The notes under the pieces were generated by a model, which was not told the DNA's origin, made no database searches, and worked only from the letters and a program-made list of their open reading frames with translations. From a virus, in IMG/VR virus record IMGVR_UViG_3300027509_000001, positions 124,519 to 188,518 of that record: DNA of 64,000 nucleotides; one strand, given 5' to 3'. A program made the translations under genes and the position numbers. Below, one piece after another: positions 34,302 to 43,232 of the stretch. Position 1 is the first letter of the stretch. Each line of letters starts with the position of its first letter.

Positions 34302-34619
34302 TTAAACCGATATAAAGTCAGCGGATTTAATTGCATCCTCTAACCATTCTTCTTTATCTGATATATCTTCATTAGTACCAAAATATATCATAATATCTTT
34401 TAAATGATCCCAATCTAAAGATTTTAAAATCGCCATTGCCATCTCTTTGTCTTTCATTACTATGTCAATTTCGTCATACCAATCAGATGATCCTATTTCT
34501 ATTTCATTTCTAGAACATATTAATTCTGCTCTAATTTCTGCTAAAGACCTTAATGGTATATGGTATATCGTTCCGTCATTTGGAAATTCAATCTGTATTG
34601 TATTTGTATTTATCGTCAT
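34302..34619 (-). CDS. Hypothetical acidic protein, 105 aa
   Basis: Start taken at ATG 34619 (MTINTNTIQIEFPNDGTIYH); an upstream ATG at 34661 would overlap the macro-domain gene by 32 bp. Acidic helices in the second half. No family recognised. Confidence 0.5.
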   Translation of the reverse strand: MTINTNTIQIEFPNDGTIYHIPLRSLAEIRAELICSRNEIEIGSSDWYDEIDIVMKDKEMAMAILKSLDWDHLKDIMIYFGTNEDISDKEEWLEDAIKSADFISV

Positions 34620-34629
34620 AATGTCATCT

Positions 34630-35160
34630 CTATTTATTATAATTAACAACAGTGACGTCAATTAAGTGGAATTCTTCTGAAATAATTTGCTTGAGTATTT
34701 CTTTGTCTCCGCCTGCTAGTCCACATCCTATCCATGGCATAATTAATTTTGTATTAGGATGTAATTTTTCAATTTTCCTAAAGCAAAGTCTAATAGCCTC
34801 ATAATCTACTGGTATATTATATGGGTAAGTAGATAATGTATTATCGTTAACTTTCTTCCTAGGAAATAATTGCGTATAACAGTTATAGACCTTTATTGTC
34901 GGATTATCTAATGTAAATGGTAAGTTTGTAAGCGAATGATTCCAAATCCCGTTAGATCGCATGAAATGCCTTCCATCGATAGTACCTAATTTATTTATAT
35001 CTGACTTTCGTTCGAAGGGAAATTGGTTAGTTTGAAATAATTTGACAAATTGAAGAGCAATTCCCTTCTTTTGTTTACAAACACAATTACACCCCTGAAT
35101 AATAATGTCATATTCATGGATTAAAATTTCATTAAATATATCTCCTTCAATGATTTTCAT
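34630..35160 (-). CDS. Macro-domain protein
   Basis: 176 aa. MKIIEGDIFNE at the start, QGCNCVCKQKKGIALQF (ligand loop with Asn/Cys), then LIMPWIGCGLAGGD near residue 140 match the Macro/ADP-ribose-1''-phosphate family. It may remove ADP-ribose or process the by-product of tRNA-type RNA repair, fitting its neighbours. It could also counter an ADP-ribosylating defence. Confidence 0.75.
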   Translation of the reverse strand: MKIIEGDIFNEILIHEYDIIIQGCNCVCKQKKGIALQFVKLFQTNQFPFERKSDINKLGTIDGRHFMRSNGIWNHSLTNLPFTLDNPTIKVYNCYTQLFPRKKVNDNTLSTYPYNIPVDYEAIRLCFRKIEKLHPNTKLIMPWIGCGLAGGDKEILKQIISEEFHLIDVTVVNYNK

Positions 35161-35163
35161 TTT

Positions 35164-35550
35164 TTAATTGTATTTCATTACTTTCAATTGATCTTCGCTT
35201 GGACTCCAATTCCCTAATAAATAATCTATAAGCCAATCATGTAAATTGTCGTAAGGTGGCATATTAACATTCATGCCAATAAAATTATTAGTTCTAAACG
35301 ATATTCCTAAATGCCGAAAATTAACAGACCATATTTCATTTGTTCTGGAGTCATAACTTGAATCTGTATATTTTATACTATAACCATGGGCAAGAACAGA
35401 TTCGTTAATATTAGGGTATTGTAATTTTAATGATCTTTGTGCATTCTCTCCTCTCCAGGCTGCAAATTTGTGAATCCTTTTAACCATTAATAATATGTTA
35501 GAATGTTGGAGTGAACTTAGTCCCTTAATAGTTTTATTTTCATTTCGCAT
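35164..35550 (-). CDS. Hypothetical protein, 128 aa
   Basis: Overlaps the end of the HAD gene by 11 bp. Contains FAAWRGENAQRSLKLQ and an aromatic-rich middle (NFRHLGISFRTNNFIGMNV). The real start may be the internal Met at about residue 22. No family recognised. Confidence 0.45.
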   Translation of the reverse strand: MRNENKTIKGLSSLQHSNILLMVKRIHKFAAWRGENAQRSLKLQYPNINESVLAHGYSIKYTDSSYDSRTNEIWSVNFRHLGISFRTNNFIGMNVNMPPYDNLHDWLIDYLLGNWSPSEDQLKVMKYN

Positions 35551-36030
35551 TTAAAAAATTGATTATCCGATAGGCATAATTCCTTCCCAAGCCAAATTGC
35601 CAATCAGTGTTAAAAAAATTATTCCTTTGACTAAAAAGCATATCAGAATCGTCATCTATAATTACATATGATCTGAATTTATGAGGTTCATAATTATTGT
35701 CTTTTAACCATTTATATATTTCAAGGCCTCTTGGTGTTTTAACGTTGGGAACGTAAATAGATTCGGTTTTTCCTATTACTTCTCCGGTAATGTTAACTCG
35801 CTTAAATAAATCTATTAATTCAGATATACTTCTAGTCTTTCTCCATGATGAACTTATAACAATTTTAGCCTCAGTCTTATCGGTAATTTTATTTAAATTA
35901 GTAACTAATTCTGGGTCGAATTGTGCTTCTTCATATTCTTCAACTGATTCCGATCTCATTCTTTCGACTTTATTGGACTTGTATTTAACACTCCATCTAT
36001 GTCTAGAAATATTAACTTGTTATTCTCCAT
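35540..36030 (-). pseudogene. HAD-superfamily phosphatase, split by a frameshift near 35960
   Basis: ATG at 36030 begins MENNKLIFLDIDGVLNTSP, carrying the HAD nucleophile motif (D10, D12), then stops after 24 codons. A second frame begins at an overlapping ATG and continues with KIVISSSWRKTRSISELIDL and YVIIDDDSD, the later HAD motifs. Adding one A to the run in TCGAAAGAATG gives S-K-R-M-R-S and a continuous protein of about 163 aa, like the HAD domain of RNA-repair proteins. Deletion in an A-run may be an assembly error, decay, or recoding. Starts inside the downstream-numbered RNA ligase end. Confidence 0.7.
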
Positions 36031-37099
36031 ATATAGATTTTTGAATTAAATCGAAAAACCCAATCCTAGCCTCAGAACCTATTCTAGATTTAACATCTTC
36101 CCAATCTAAAGATAATTCACTTAATAAACCAGATTCTTCATCAAATACATCTTTTTGTACCCATTGTATTACATCTCTAGTCTTTTCTTTACCAGGAACT
36201 ACATTCTCAAATAATTGATGAATAGCTTGATCTACTCGATTGATAATGTCTATAGAAGAAACGAACTGATTAATATTAGCCAACTTTACGGGACCTAGTT
36301 TGACATCTTTTTTAGGTCCTTTATTTTTAGATACCTTTTTATGCTTTTCTCCTTTGGTTTTAAAGCTAATTCGATTTCTTTCTCCTTTATAGTTGGTTAT
36401 AAAACAATTCCAAACAATTCCTTCTCCCAAACCAATAATGCCAAAATGTTCGGCGACGGGGCATTTATCTTCAACCTTTGCAATTATCTTATTAAAATAC
36501 TCCCTAGCCTCAATTGGATTGTTGAGATCACATTTAAATTTAAAAGTTTTAAATTGGTAAATATTCCATATTCTTTCATTATCAATTGAAATATATTTCC
36601 AGACTTCAGGATCTATCCAATATGCAGCCCCTTCTTCCGGGGTTACTTTTATTCCAAATATAAAAAACATTTTATGGGGCAATTGAGATATTGCCACTTT
36701 TTTCTGTACGCCATTTCCACACCATTCTCCATATATTGAATATGTTGCGTTTGCATCAAACATTTCATTGGATTCAACAGCCACTTCAAATAAAAACCGA
36801 GTCATTGCCTGCTTAGATTCGGGAATATTCATAAATGCATGAAATCCAAAATGACCTGTTATTGTACCCTCTTTTGAAGCAGTTGTTCTCTTCTGTGTCC
36901 AATATTCATCGCCTTTAAAGCAAACTGCCGCATGTGTACCATGAAGCTTGACAGTACCTTCTACGTCTAAAGTAGGTAATGGTGTCAATTCAAATATTGG
37001 GTTATTATCTTTATCTAAGCCCTTAAACTCTTTTTTCTGTTTAAAGTCCTTATAAAAATTATCAAATGATTTAATTTTTGGAAATGCTATAAATTTCAT
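36020..37099 (-). CDS. RNA ligase, Rnl2-like family
   Basis: 359 aa. Nucleotidyl motif I KLHGTH with the likely AMP-accepting K51, and SIYGEWCGNG with E125 around motif IIIa; later motifs include EGIVWNC and ISFKTKGEK (motif V lysines). It belongs to the RNA_ligase family of covalent nucleotidyltransferases that seal RNA nicks. It overlaps the HAD phosphatase gene by 11 bp. Together with the PNK and Rnl1 genes it makes an RNA-repair set. Confidence 0.8.
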   Translation of the reverse strand: MKFIAFPKIKSFDNFYKDFKQKKEFKGLDKDNNPIFELTPLPTLDVEGTVKLHGTHAAVCFKGDEYWTQKRTTASKEGTITGHFGFHAFMNIPESKQAMTRFLFEVAVESNEMFDANATYSIYGEWCGNGVQKKVAISQLPHKMFFIFGIKVTPEEGAAYWIDPEVWKYISIDNERIWNIYQFKTFKFKCDLNNPIEAREYFNKIIAKVEDKCPVAEHFGIIGLGEGIVWNCFITNYKGERNRISFKTKGEKHKKVSKNKGPKKDVKLGPVKLANINQFVSSIDIINRVDQAIHQLFENVVPGKEKTRDVIQWVQKDVFDEESGLLSELSLDWEDVKSRIGSEARIGFFDLIQKSIYGE

Positions 37100-37113
37100 A
37101 TGAAGTTGTTTTT

Positions 37114-37671
37114 TTATAATTTAATTAATTCATTTAATTTTCCCCACATATATGTTTCAAATGGATGTGGATTTTTAACAGTTAAATTATTCTTAAAACC
37201 TAAAAATTCCTTTTTGTATTTATTAAACATGGAACCTCCTTCCATACGAGAGTGGGCCATATTTGCATATCTGTCTATTAATTTTGCAATTCGACTTAAT
37301 GTGTTAGATTTAATTCTTTCATAATTTTTCCTTTCATCTCTATTCTTGCCAGGATCATCTGAAATACAAAATACGCCATCGGCTACAATTTCTCCAAAAA
37401 ATTTCCTAATGTCATTATAAGACATTCTACCATCTTCCAATGCATCATGTAAAATTATTACACATCTTAGTTCTTCTAGTCCCGCTCGTTCTTTTGGAAA
37501 AATATACTCAATTGTTTGTATTTCATCGAAAAAATAATCAACCATTTGTTCATATATTGCGTCGCAATCTTTCAGATGTTTGATATACGTAAATGGGCCA
37601 TAATACTGACCAACATGTTGTTTCTCAGCCATTAGCCAAGCCATTTCTACTTTATTTGTCAATTTTAGCAT
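37114..37671 (-). CDS. SpoT/MESH1-like HD phosphohydrolase
   Basis: 185 aa. H19 in KQHVGQYYGPFTYIKHL, the HD pair in IILHDALEDGRM (about residues 73-75), and KLIDRYANM with the distal Asp resemble the HD hydrolase domain of RelA/SpoT and MESH1. It would hydrolyse (p)ppGpp or a related alarmone. No synthetase domain. Overlaps the exonuclease gene by 20 bp. Confidence 0.7.
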   Translation of the reverse strand: MLKLTNKVEMAWLMAEKQHVGQYYGPFTYIKHLKDCDAIYEQMVDYFFDEIQTIEYIFPKERAGLEELRCVIILHDALEDGRMSYNDIRKFFGEIVADGVFCISDDPGKNRDERKNYERIKSNTLSRIAKLIDRYANMAHSRMEGGSMFNKYKKEFLGFKNNLTVKNPHPFETYMWGKLNELIKL

Positions 37672-38257
37672 CTTTAAGTTTTTTTAGACGTTTAACTTCA
37701 GCAGCAGATCTGAATAATAATTCGTTTAAATATTCTGCTTGATATCTACAATCATCAATAGCTATATGTTTAGTTCCTTTGAATTCAACTGTTGGCTCAC
37801 CTTTTAATTGTTTCAATGTTCTAATGTCGCTAGCTAAACGATAATGATATGGCATTTTATAACCAAGCTGATGAGTAATATTTCTTAAAATTGGGTCGTC
37901 AAATGATCCATGCTGCCATATGGCACGTATTTTATAATCTTTCCTAAGTTCAGTTAGCCACAATTCAAATTCAGTAATTACATCTGCTAAATTCTTACTG
38001 TTTTTTTGATTAAATGCATCATCTCTGGCTTCTTGAGCGCATTCTTTTGATAACCACCATAATATTGTTGAATATGTTGGTTTAAAATCATAACGTTGTA
38101 AATCTTTTACATTAATGTTCAGCGTAAAATCGTCTACAATTTGGAATTCTTTTTTTGCCAACCATGCAACCGCAGCAATTTGAACTGGAGGAGCTTGAGT
38201 GGTATTTCCTAAAGTCTCGAAATCAAATGTTACGTAAATATCTTTTTTCTTTTTCAT
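37652..38257 (-). CDS. DEDD-family 3'-5' exonuclease (DexA-like)
   Basis: 201 aa. DFETLG (D12, E14) is exonuclease motif I, WQHGSFDDPILRN about residues 114-126 is motif II-like, and HIAIDDCRYQAEY near 168-180 is motif III with H and D. This is the DEDDh RNase T/DexA group that trims single-stranded DNA or RNA 3' ends. Confidence 0.75.
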   Translation of the reverse strand: MKKKKDIYVTFDFETLGNTTQAPPVQIAAVAWLAKKEFQIVDDFTLNINVKDLQRYDFKPTYSTILWWLSKECAQEARDDAFNQKNSKNLADVITEFELWLTELRKDYKIRAIWQHGSFDDPILRNITHQLGYKMPYHYRLASDIRTLKQLKGEPTVEFKGTKHIAIDDCRYQAEYLNELLFRSAAEVKRLKKLKDAKIDK

Positions 38258-38259
38258 AT

Positions 38260-38994
38260 TTAACTTGTTTGTGCATCATGATGATCTGACATTAACAACC
38301 TTTCTTTTCTAAGCAACATCATCTTTTTTATTTCATCAACATGAAACATTGAATATTCACCAAATAATCTAAATTTATTATCGACACCCACATCAGTAGT
38401 TCGGTGTAAATTATAAAATTTGTTAACAGGATGCAATCCCCCTTCGTTAATATTTTCTAAACCATTATGACTGTGTCCATGTAATTGAATGGCGCCATGA
38501 TGACTTTTGTTCCAGATCCTTTCTGCATAATGAGATAACGTAGAACGAATTCCGCCAATTCTAAAAAACTGTTTTAAGGTAACTTCGGTAAATAAATCTT
38601 GCAAATAAATAGCATTTGGAAATCTAACATGTACATCTTCAATTAAGTCCAATGGAATTGGTCTATTTTTCATGATTAGTTCGTCATGATTTCCTAGGCT
38701 TAATATAATATTATTACAATTGATTCTTAATCTGGACTTTATGATATTTTCTATTCCGCCAAACGACCAGTCTCCGCCATGGCGTATTAAATCATTTTGT
38801 TTGGCTTGAGAATTAATATTTGCTATTAATTCGTCGGTCATAATATACTGATTTAAATAATCCCGGCCGCGAAATGATTTTCCGAGATCCCTTCGATCCT
38901 TTGGGTCATGTTCATGGCCTCCGGGCCATCTAGATGATCCTTTGCAAATATTTTTATGATAAAAATGTGTATCGCTTGTTACCCAAGTATTCAT
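38260..38994 (-). CDS. Calcineurin-like metallophosphoesterase
   Basis: 244 aa. SDTHF (D8, H10), GGDWSFG, LGNHDE and LHGHSHNG are the metal ligands of the family. Likely a phosphodiesterase or nucleotide phosphatase; substrate unknown. A consensus promoter lies 21 bp upstream. Confidence 0.8.
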   Translation of the reverse strand: MNTWVTSDTHFYHKNICKGSSRWPGGHEHDPKDRRDLGKSFRGRDYLNQYIMTDELIANINSQAKQNDLIRHGGDWSFGGIENIIKSRLRINCNNIILSLGNHDELIMKNRPIPLDLIEDVHVRFPNAIYLQDLFTEVTLKQFFRIGGIRSTLSHYAERIWNKSHHGAIQLHGHSHNGLENINEGGLHPVNKFYNLHRTTDVGVDNKFRLFGEYSMFHVDEIKKMMLLRKERLLMSDHHDAQTS

Positions 38995-39014
38995 TGCTTT
39001 AATTTTAATTAAAA

Positions 39015-39046
39015 CAAATATATAACTAAATTATCACAATATCAAA
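39015..39046 (-). promoter_or_regulatory. Bacteroidota-type promoter
   Basis: Minus strand: TTTG (39046-39043), 20-bp spacer, TATATTTG (39022-39015), just after the stop of the previous gene and 21 bp before the metallophosphoesterase start. Confidence 0.75.
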
Positions 39047-39048
39047 TA

Positions 39049-39564
39049 TTACACACTTAATTTCTGAATAGATTTATGATTTTTTAATGCGTCGTCAATA
39101 TATTGTGGTTCAATCTCAATAGATTTATTTCTTAACGACTCGACATATTCAGCGCCTTTTAATGTACATAAATTATATAATGTTCCAGCTGGAATTAAAT
39201 ATATGTGATTATGTTCGAACTCTTGTTGACTGGTTATATTCATTAAATCCCCACGTAATACGGTAATATATGTATCATAATCATTCATAGTTAATAAGTT
39301 ACTAGAATATTTCGATTCAATGGAAATTCTATGATATATAAGTTCTTCTTCTGATGGAAGATACATCCTTGTAACCGTTTTATTTCCTATTTTAAATGAT
39401 GAATTATAAGGTTGTAAATTAAAATCTCTAAATTTATTAACAATTACTTTGTCCCTAGAATTGGGATCAAGGTTATACATAGCTATTTCTGAGTCTGCCC
39501 AAGTTGCATATGTTTTAAAAAAATTGTGTTTAAGGTCTTTTAGTAATTGATCATTTAGTGTCAT
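39049..39564 (-). CDS. Cupin-like protein, 171 aa
   Basis: Segments YITVLRGDLMNITSQQEFEH then HIYLIPAGTLYNL read as cupin strands with possible metal-binding His residues. Function unknown. Overlaps the coiled-coil membrane gene by 14 bp. Confidence 0.45.
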   Translation of the reverse strand: MTLNDQLLKDLKHNFFKTYATWADSEIAMYNLDPNSRDKVIVNKFRDFNLQPYNSSFKIGNKTVTRMYLPSEEELIYHRISIESKYSSNLLTMNDYDTYITVLRGDLMNITSQQEFEHNHIYLIPAGTLYNLCTLKGAEYVESLRNKSIEIEPQYIDDALKNHKSIQKLSV

Positions 39565-39958
39565 TAGATGTGTCTTTAGATAACTGTGAATTAATAGTGC
39601 CTTCCAACGAATTAATTCGAACTTGTAATTCAGAATTCCTTGTCGTTAATATTAAATTCTTCTTATTAGATTCTTCTAATTTAATTGACAAATCTCCAAA
39701 TTTTTGAGAAAACTCTTTACGTTGAGATATTAGCTTTTCGCTAAGCTCTTCGAATGATTTATTTAACCTTTCAATAGTTTCTATGGAACTATGGCTAATA
39801 CGTTTAACCGTATCATGTTCTGTTCCTGTTACAACTACTTCTTCTTTTCTTTTTCTAAGTTTGTTAAAGGCAAATGTGGACATTCCTGTTACAATAGTAG
39901 TCACTAACGTTGTTACCAACGGGTAATTTTTCATTAACCATATTAGACTTTCCATCAT
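39551..39958 (-). CDS. Membrane-anchored coiled-coil protein, 135 aa
   Basis: One N-terminal transmembrane helix (about residues 14-31, LVTTLVTTIVTGMSTFAF) then a long coiled coil (residues ~55-125). The layout resembles i-spanins, but there is no matching o-spanin next to it. Confidence 0.5.
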   Translation of the reverse strand: MMESLIWLMKNYPLVTTLVTTIVTGMSTFAFNKLRKRKEEVVVTGTEHDTVKRISHSSIETIERLNKSFEELSEKLISQRKEFSQKFGDLSIKLEESNKKNLILTTRNSELQVRINSLEGTINSQLSKDTSNDTK

Positions 39959-40019
39959 TGAGAATTATTCCATTATCATGTTTATGTATATACATAGCTA
40001 CGTCGTCTAGAAACCAAAT

Positions 40020-41018
40020 TTAAAATGACCCATAATAAACCTGGAAACAATCCAGTCCCATATTCCTCCAATGATCAATCATCATGTCACGGTCATCAAG
40101 AACAAAGCCTACTCTATATTGGTCTTTAATATGCCTATCAAACATTTCCTGTTTTACAATTGTATCTTTCCTAGTGTCTCCAGGTTTCCTCATTGAAAGT
40201 AAGTGGTAATCAATGTGATTGTCACCGAGCCATTTCTTTGTAGCTTCCAAGCCCCCATTATCAGAGTTTCTTCCAGAAAATAAAAATATTTTATGATCTT
40301 GTAATTCACTATAGGCAGCTAAGACACTTGCTACAGATTCATTGACTTTATCAGTTCCACAAGCTGCTCCATCGTATGGACTTCTTCCATCCATTAAAGA
40401 TAATGTACCATCTAAGTCACATATTATGCACCATGGTAAATCCGACTTTCCTGTATTATACCTATTGTTTTTAATTGTTCGTGGATCAATATTATTATTT
40501 GGTTGGTTGTAAATCTTAGGATTCTCTGGCCACCATGATAATGAATTAAACCCCATGTATCTTCCAGACTTATATCCATTTTGTCTAAGTCCGTTTGGTA
40601 AATTTTTATACTCTGCAAATTGTTTTTCTATAAGTTCTTTGCCAACTGATCTGGTTCTTTGTTGATCTCTCTGTATACAAGTCTTCTTATCCGTGTCGAA
40701 TAATAATACTTTTATTGGAAGGTTATATACTTTCCATTTATTAATATGTGATGCCCTTAGATTAGTGTTGTCGACAATTACAGATTCGCCTGAATTTATA
40801 GCAGTAGACATAATCTTATCAAATATAACAGTAATCTCCTTCTCAGTTTGATATATGTTGCCAGTATAATATTTATGAACCGTTTCTTCTGTGTAACCAA
40901 AATACATACATCTAAGAGAATCCCTTGAAATAATTCTTGCAGTTGGTAATTTTGATATGTAAGTAGATTTACCAGAACCGCTTGGTCCGGACAAAACTAT
41001 TATTTCTTGTTGTTTCAT
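40020..41018 (-). CDS. pseT: Polynucleotide 5'-kinase / 3'-phosphatase (T4 PseT-like)
   Basis: 332 aa (T4 Pnk 301). The N-terminal kinase has P-loop GPSGSGKST (11-19), and the C-terminal phosphatase has the DLDGT nucleophile (D201, D203) with LDDRD late in the domain. It heals broken RNA ends to 5'-phosphate/3'-OH for sealing. The gene overlaps RNA ligase 1 by 4 bp (coupled translation), as a healing-and-sealing pair. In T4 this pair repairs tRNA cut by the PrrC anticodon nuclease. Confidence 0.93.
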   Translation of the reverse strand: MKQQEIIVLSGPSGSGKSTYISKLPTARIISRDSLRCMYFGYTEETVHKYYTGNIYQTEKEITVIFDKIMSTAINSGESVIVDNTNLRASHINKWKVYNLPIKVLLFDTDKKTCIQRDQQRTRSVGKELIEKQFAEYKNLPNGLRQNGYKSGRYMGFNSLSWWPENPKIYNQPNNNIDPRTIKNNRYNTGKSDLPWCIICDLDGTLSLMDGRSPYDGAACGTDKVNESVASVLAAYSELQDHKIFLFSGRNSDNGGLEATKKWLGDNHIDYHLLSMRKPGDTRKDTIVKQEMFDRHIKDQYRVGFVLDDRDMMIDHWRNMGLDCFQVYYGSF

Positions 41019-42160
41019 AATATATTTATTCTTTCTGGTTTAATATTTTTTATTGCAAGTTGCCTAATATCTTCTGGGACTTGAGCTCCTGCCCCTTTAA
41101 AGTCTCTTAGTTTATATAATACGCCTGCGCTGATATTTGCTTTTCCTGATAATAAAGAGTTAACTCTTAATGCATATTGTTTATTAAAATCAGACGCATT
41201 GGAATCTAAATTCCAAATAATTTCATCTCGATGTCTAATATGCTTCATTATAAAGTCTTTATATGACTTCTTTAAGATGTTTAGATAATCTGTTATTTTA
41301 TTATAGCATTCATCTGGAACCGCTTCTAGAAAATCATTAATAGTGTTGTCTTTATAACATTCCCAAATTTTACAAGAATTAATATCAGATAATAGCCAAT
41401 GCAATTTGATATAATTTTCAAATTTAATTTTAACACGTTTACCATCTGGCCAGCAAATTACATACCCTTCTTCATTTTGAATGTCTTTCGATTTTAAGTC
41501 TAAAAGAAATTCATTTAGGTCTTTGAATTCCTTGTCAACGAGCAATGGCAATGGCTTAACTACATGTTCAAATGAATCTGTTAACTTAGTTGATTTTAAG
41601 GCTATATCCCTACCTGTTTGATTATTGGTAATGCCAAGTAGTACTGCCTTAGATTCTCCTTTGTAATCTAATACTATCCGATTTTCCTTGAAAATTAATT
41701 CAAATAAATAAGTATAATTTGGAGTTCTAGGAATTTTATTAAAATTGAAATTATCATTTGCATATTCTTTAAACCAAATAGCTTGTTCTGATCTAAACGA
41801 TCCTCTAGATGCAAATACCCATTCGTTGTTATACATGAACATAATTCCTAGGCTACCATCTTCTTTGGTGTAAATGTCTAATTCATTGTGATGGACTTTC
41901 CAATTAATTGGTTGTACTTTCTGAATTAATGGATCAGTATATTCTTCCCAATTAAAAAATTTAGGAAATGATTTAGCAATAATATTACCACTGTCGTCTG
42001 TTACTAAACCTCTACAATTAATTGTAATGTCATCCCAAGATTTATCGTATGCAGTTAACCTACTATAATTCCATATAGTTAATGGTAAAGAATCGTGTCG
42101 GCTTGAAATTAATTTCTTATCGATTTCATATTGACGTAATAAATTTATATCTAGTTTCAT
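41015..42160 (-). CDS. rnlA: RNA ligase 1 (T4 Rnl1-like)
   Basis: 381 aa (T4 Rnl1 374). Motif I is YTKEDGSLG with the adenylated lysine K99; FELIFKENRIV fits motif IIIa, EGYVICWPDG motif IV, and KIKFENYIKL motif V. Seals RNA breaks, classically in tRNA anticodon loops. It directly precedes the kinase-phosphatase gene in transcription order. Confidence 0.92.
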   Translation of the reverse strand: MKLDINLLRQYEIDKKLISSRHDSLPLTIWNYSRLTAYDKSWDDITINCRGLVTDDSGNIIAKSFPKFFNWEEYTDPLIQKVQPINWKVHHNELDIYTKEDGSLGIMFMYNNEWVFASRGSFRSEQAIWFKEYANDNFNFNKIPRTPNYTYLFELIFKENRIVLDYKGESKAVLLGITNNQTGRDIALKSTKLTDSFEHVVKPLPLLVDKEFKDLNEFLLDLKSKDIQNEEGYVICWPDGKRVKIKFENYIKLHWLLSDINSCKIWECYKDNTINDFLEAVPDECYNKITDYLNILKKSYKDFIMKHIRHRDEIIWNLDSNASDFNKQYALRVNSLLSGKANISAGVLYKLRDFKGAGAQVPEDIRQLAIKNIKPERINIL

Positions 42161-42174
42161 ATTTTAATCAATTT

Positions 42175-42429
42175 TTAAAATATTTGATTGTTTATTGAAT
42201 TCTGCCACCACTCGTTAAATGGAATTATTTCGTAAGTAAATTCATCACTGCCAGCTGGTAAGGTTAATCCCTTATAAGTTATTTCCCATTGACCATCTTC
42301 CATATTTTCAATAATTAATTCTAAGAAATACGCCCACTCGTCAATATCGTTGGTTTCAATTGGTTGAGAATGATAATCATGATAAGTACATCCATCTCCG
42401 TCTCCCCAAAATAAAATATATTTTTTCAT
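42175..42429 (-). CDS. Hypothetical acidic protein, 84 aa
   Basis: Trp/Tyr/Asp-rich (FWGDGDGCTYHDYHSQPIET near the start). Its start overlaps the CCA-enzyme stop by 4 bp. Lies between two RNA-processing genes; no family recognised. Confidence 0.5.
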   Translation of the reverse strand: MKKYILFWGDGDGCTYHDYHSQPIETNDIDEWAYFLELIIENMEDGQWEITYKGLTLPAGSDEFTYEIIPFNEWWQNSINNQIF

Positions 42430-43172
42430 TTCTTTTTATCTGTTAACGTAATCCACAATCCAGTTTCATCAAAAATATAAGACATTAATGAAAATCCAAA
42501 ATCATTTTCCATCATAAACAACCATTTCATCGTTAATTTTGAATCAAATGCAAAACATTTATTAATTTCATCTCGAATTCGATCTTTTGAAACAACTTCA
42601 ATTCCAGTCAATCCAATCATTCGAATTGCATCTATCATTTCGCTGTCCATTGTAAATCCCTTTGTAATACAAAATCGAATAGCGCGAATAATACGCAATG
42701 GATCATCAGTAAAAGACTTTTTTGTTTCTCCCGGTGTTCGCAACAATTTTGAATTCAAATTATCCAATCCACCAAACATGTCAATTATTTTTCCATCTTC
42801 TCCTTTAGTCAAAGCATTAACAGTAAAATCTCGACGAAACAAATCGTCTTCCAAAGTTCCAATTTCTGTAATGGGAATTCGAGTTCCATCAATATATCCA
42901 ATTTCTTTTCGAGCGATAACGAAATCTGCGTCTCCACTATATGCATGATCGTCTGGAAATTTAGCTTTAACAGTCAAGCGATCTGGATATTTAATTCGTA
43001 TTTTAAATCCATCTATTTCCAATGCTGATACAAATGCATCAAATGCTTCTTTTTCTGGCAAGTTATTTTCTGGCAAAGTAACTGCATAATCTACGTCATT
43101 ACTTTTCAATCCCAACAATTCATCTCGAATCTTGCCACCTACTTCATACAAATTATATTTAATCTTTTTCAT
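42426..43172 (-). CDS. tRNA CCA-adding enzyme / poly(A) polymerase family
   Basis: 248 aa. The class II nucleotidyltransferase head is clear: VGGKIRDELLG (GG 12-13), catalytic D26 and D28 (NDVDYAV), RDFTVNAL, and DDPLRIIRAIRF. It is shorter than bacterial enzymes (about 400 aa), lacking most of the body and tail. All but one of the tRNAs here, and the tmRNA acceptor, lack an encoded CCA, which gives this enzyme an obvious job. Confidence 0.88.
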   Translation of the reverse strand: MKKIKYNLYEVGGKIRDELLGLKSNDVDYAVTLPENNLPEKEAFDAFVSALEIDGFKIRIKYPDRLTVKAKFPDDHAYSGDADFVIARKEIGYIDGTRIPITEIGTLEDDLFRRDFTVNALTKGEDGKIIDMFGGLDNLNSKLLRTPGETKKSFTDDPLRIIRAIRFCITKGFTMDSEMIDAIRMIGLTGIEVVSKDRIRDEINKCFAFDSKLTMKWLFMMENDFGFSLMSYIFDETGLWITLTDKKK

Positions 43173-43194
43173 ATCTAACTTTTTAATTACAATG

Positions 43195-43225
43195 TAAATA
43201 TAATGGAAATTAATGAAAGTATCAA
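43195..43225 (-). promoter_or_regulatory. Promoter of CCA-enzyme gene
   Basis: TATATTTA (43202-43195) with TTG about 20 bp upstream. The 24-bp stretch AAATATAATGGAAATTAATG plus GAAA is repeated at 43435-43458, so the two promoters are duplicates. Confidence 0.55.
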
Positions 43226-43232
43226 GTTTTAG

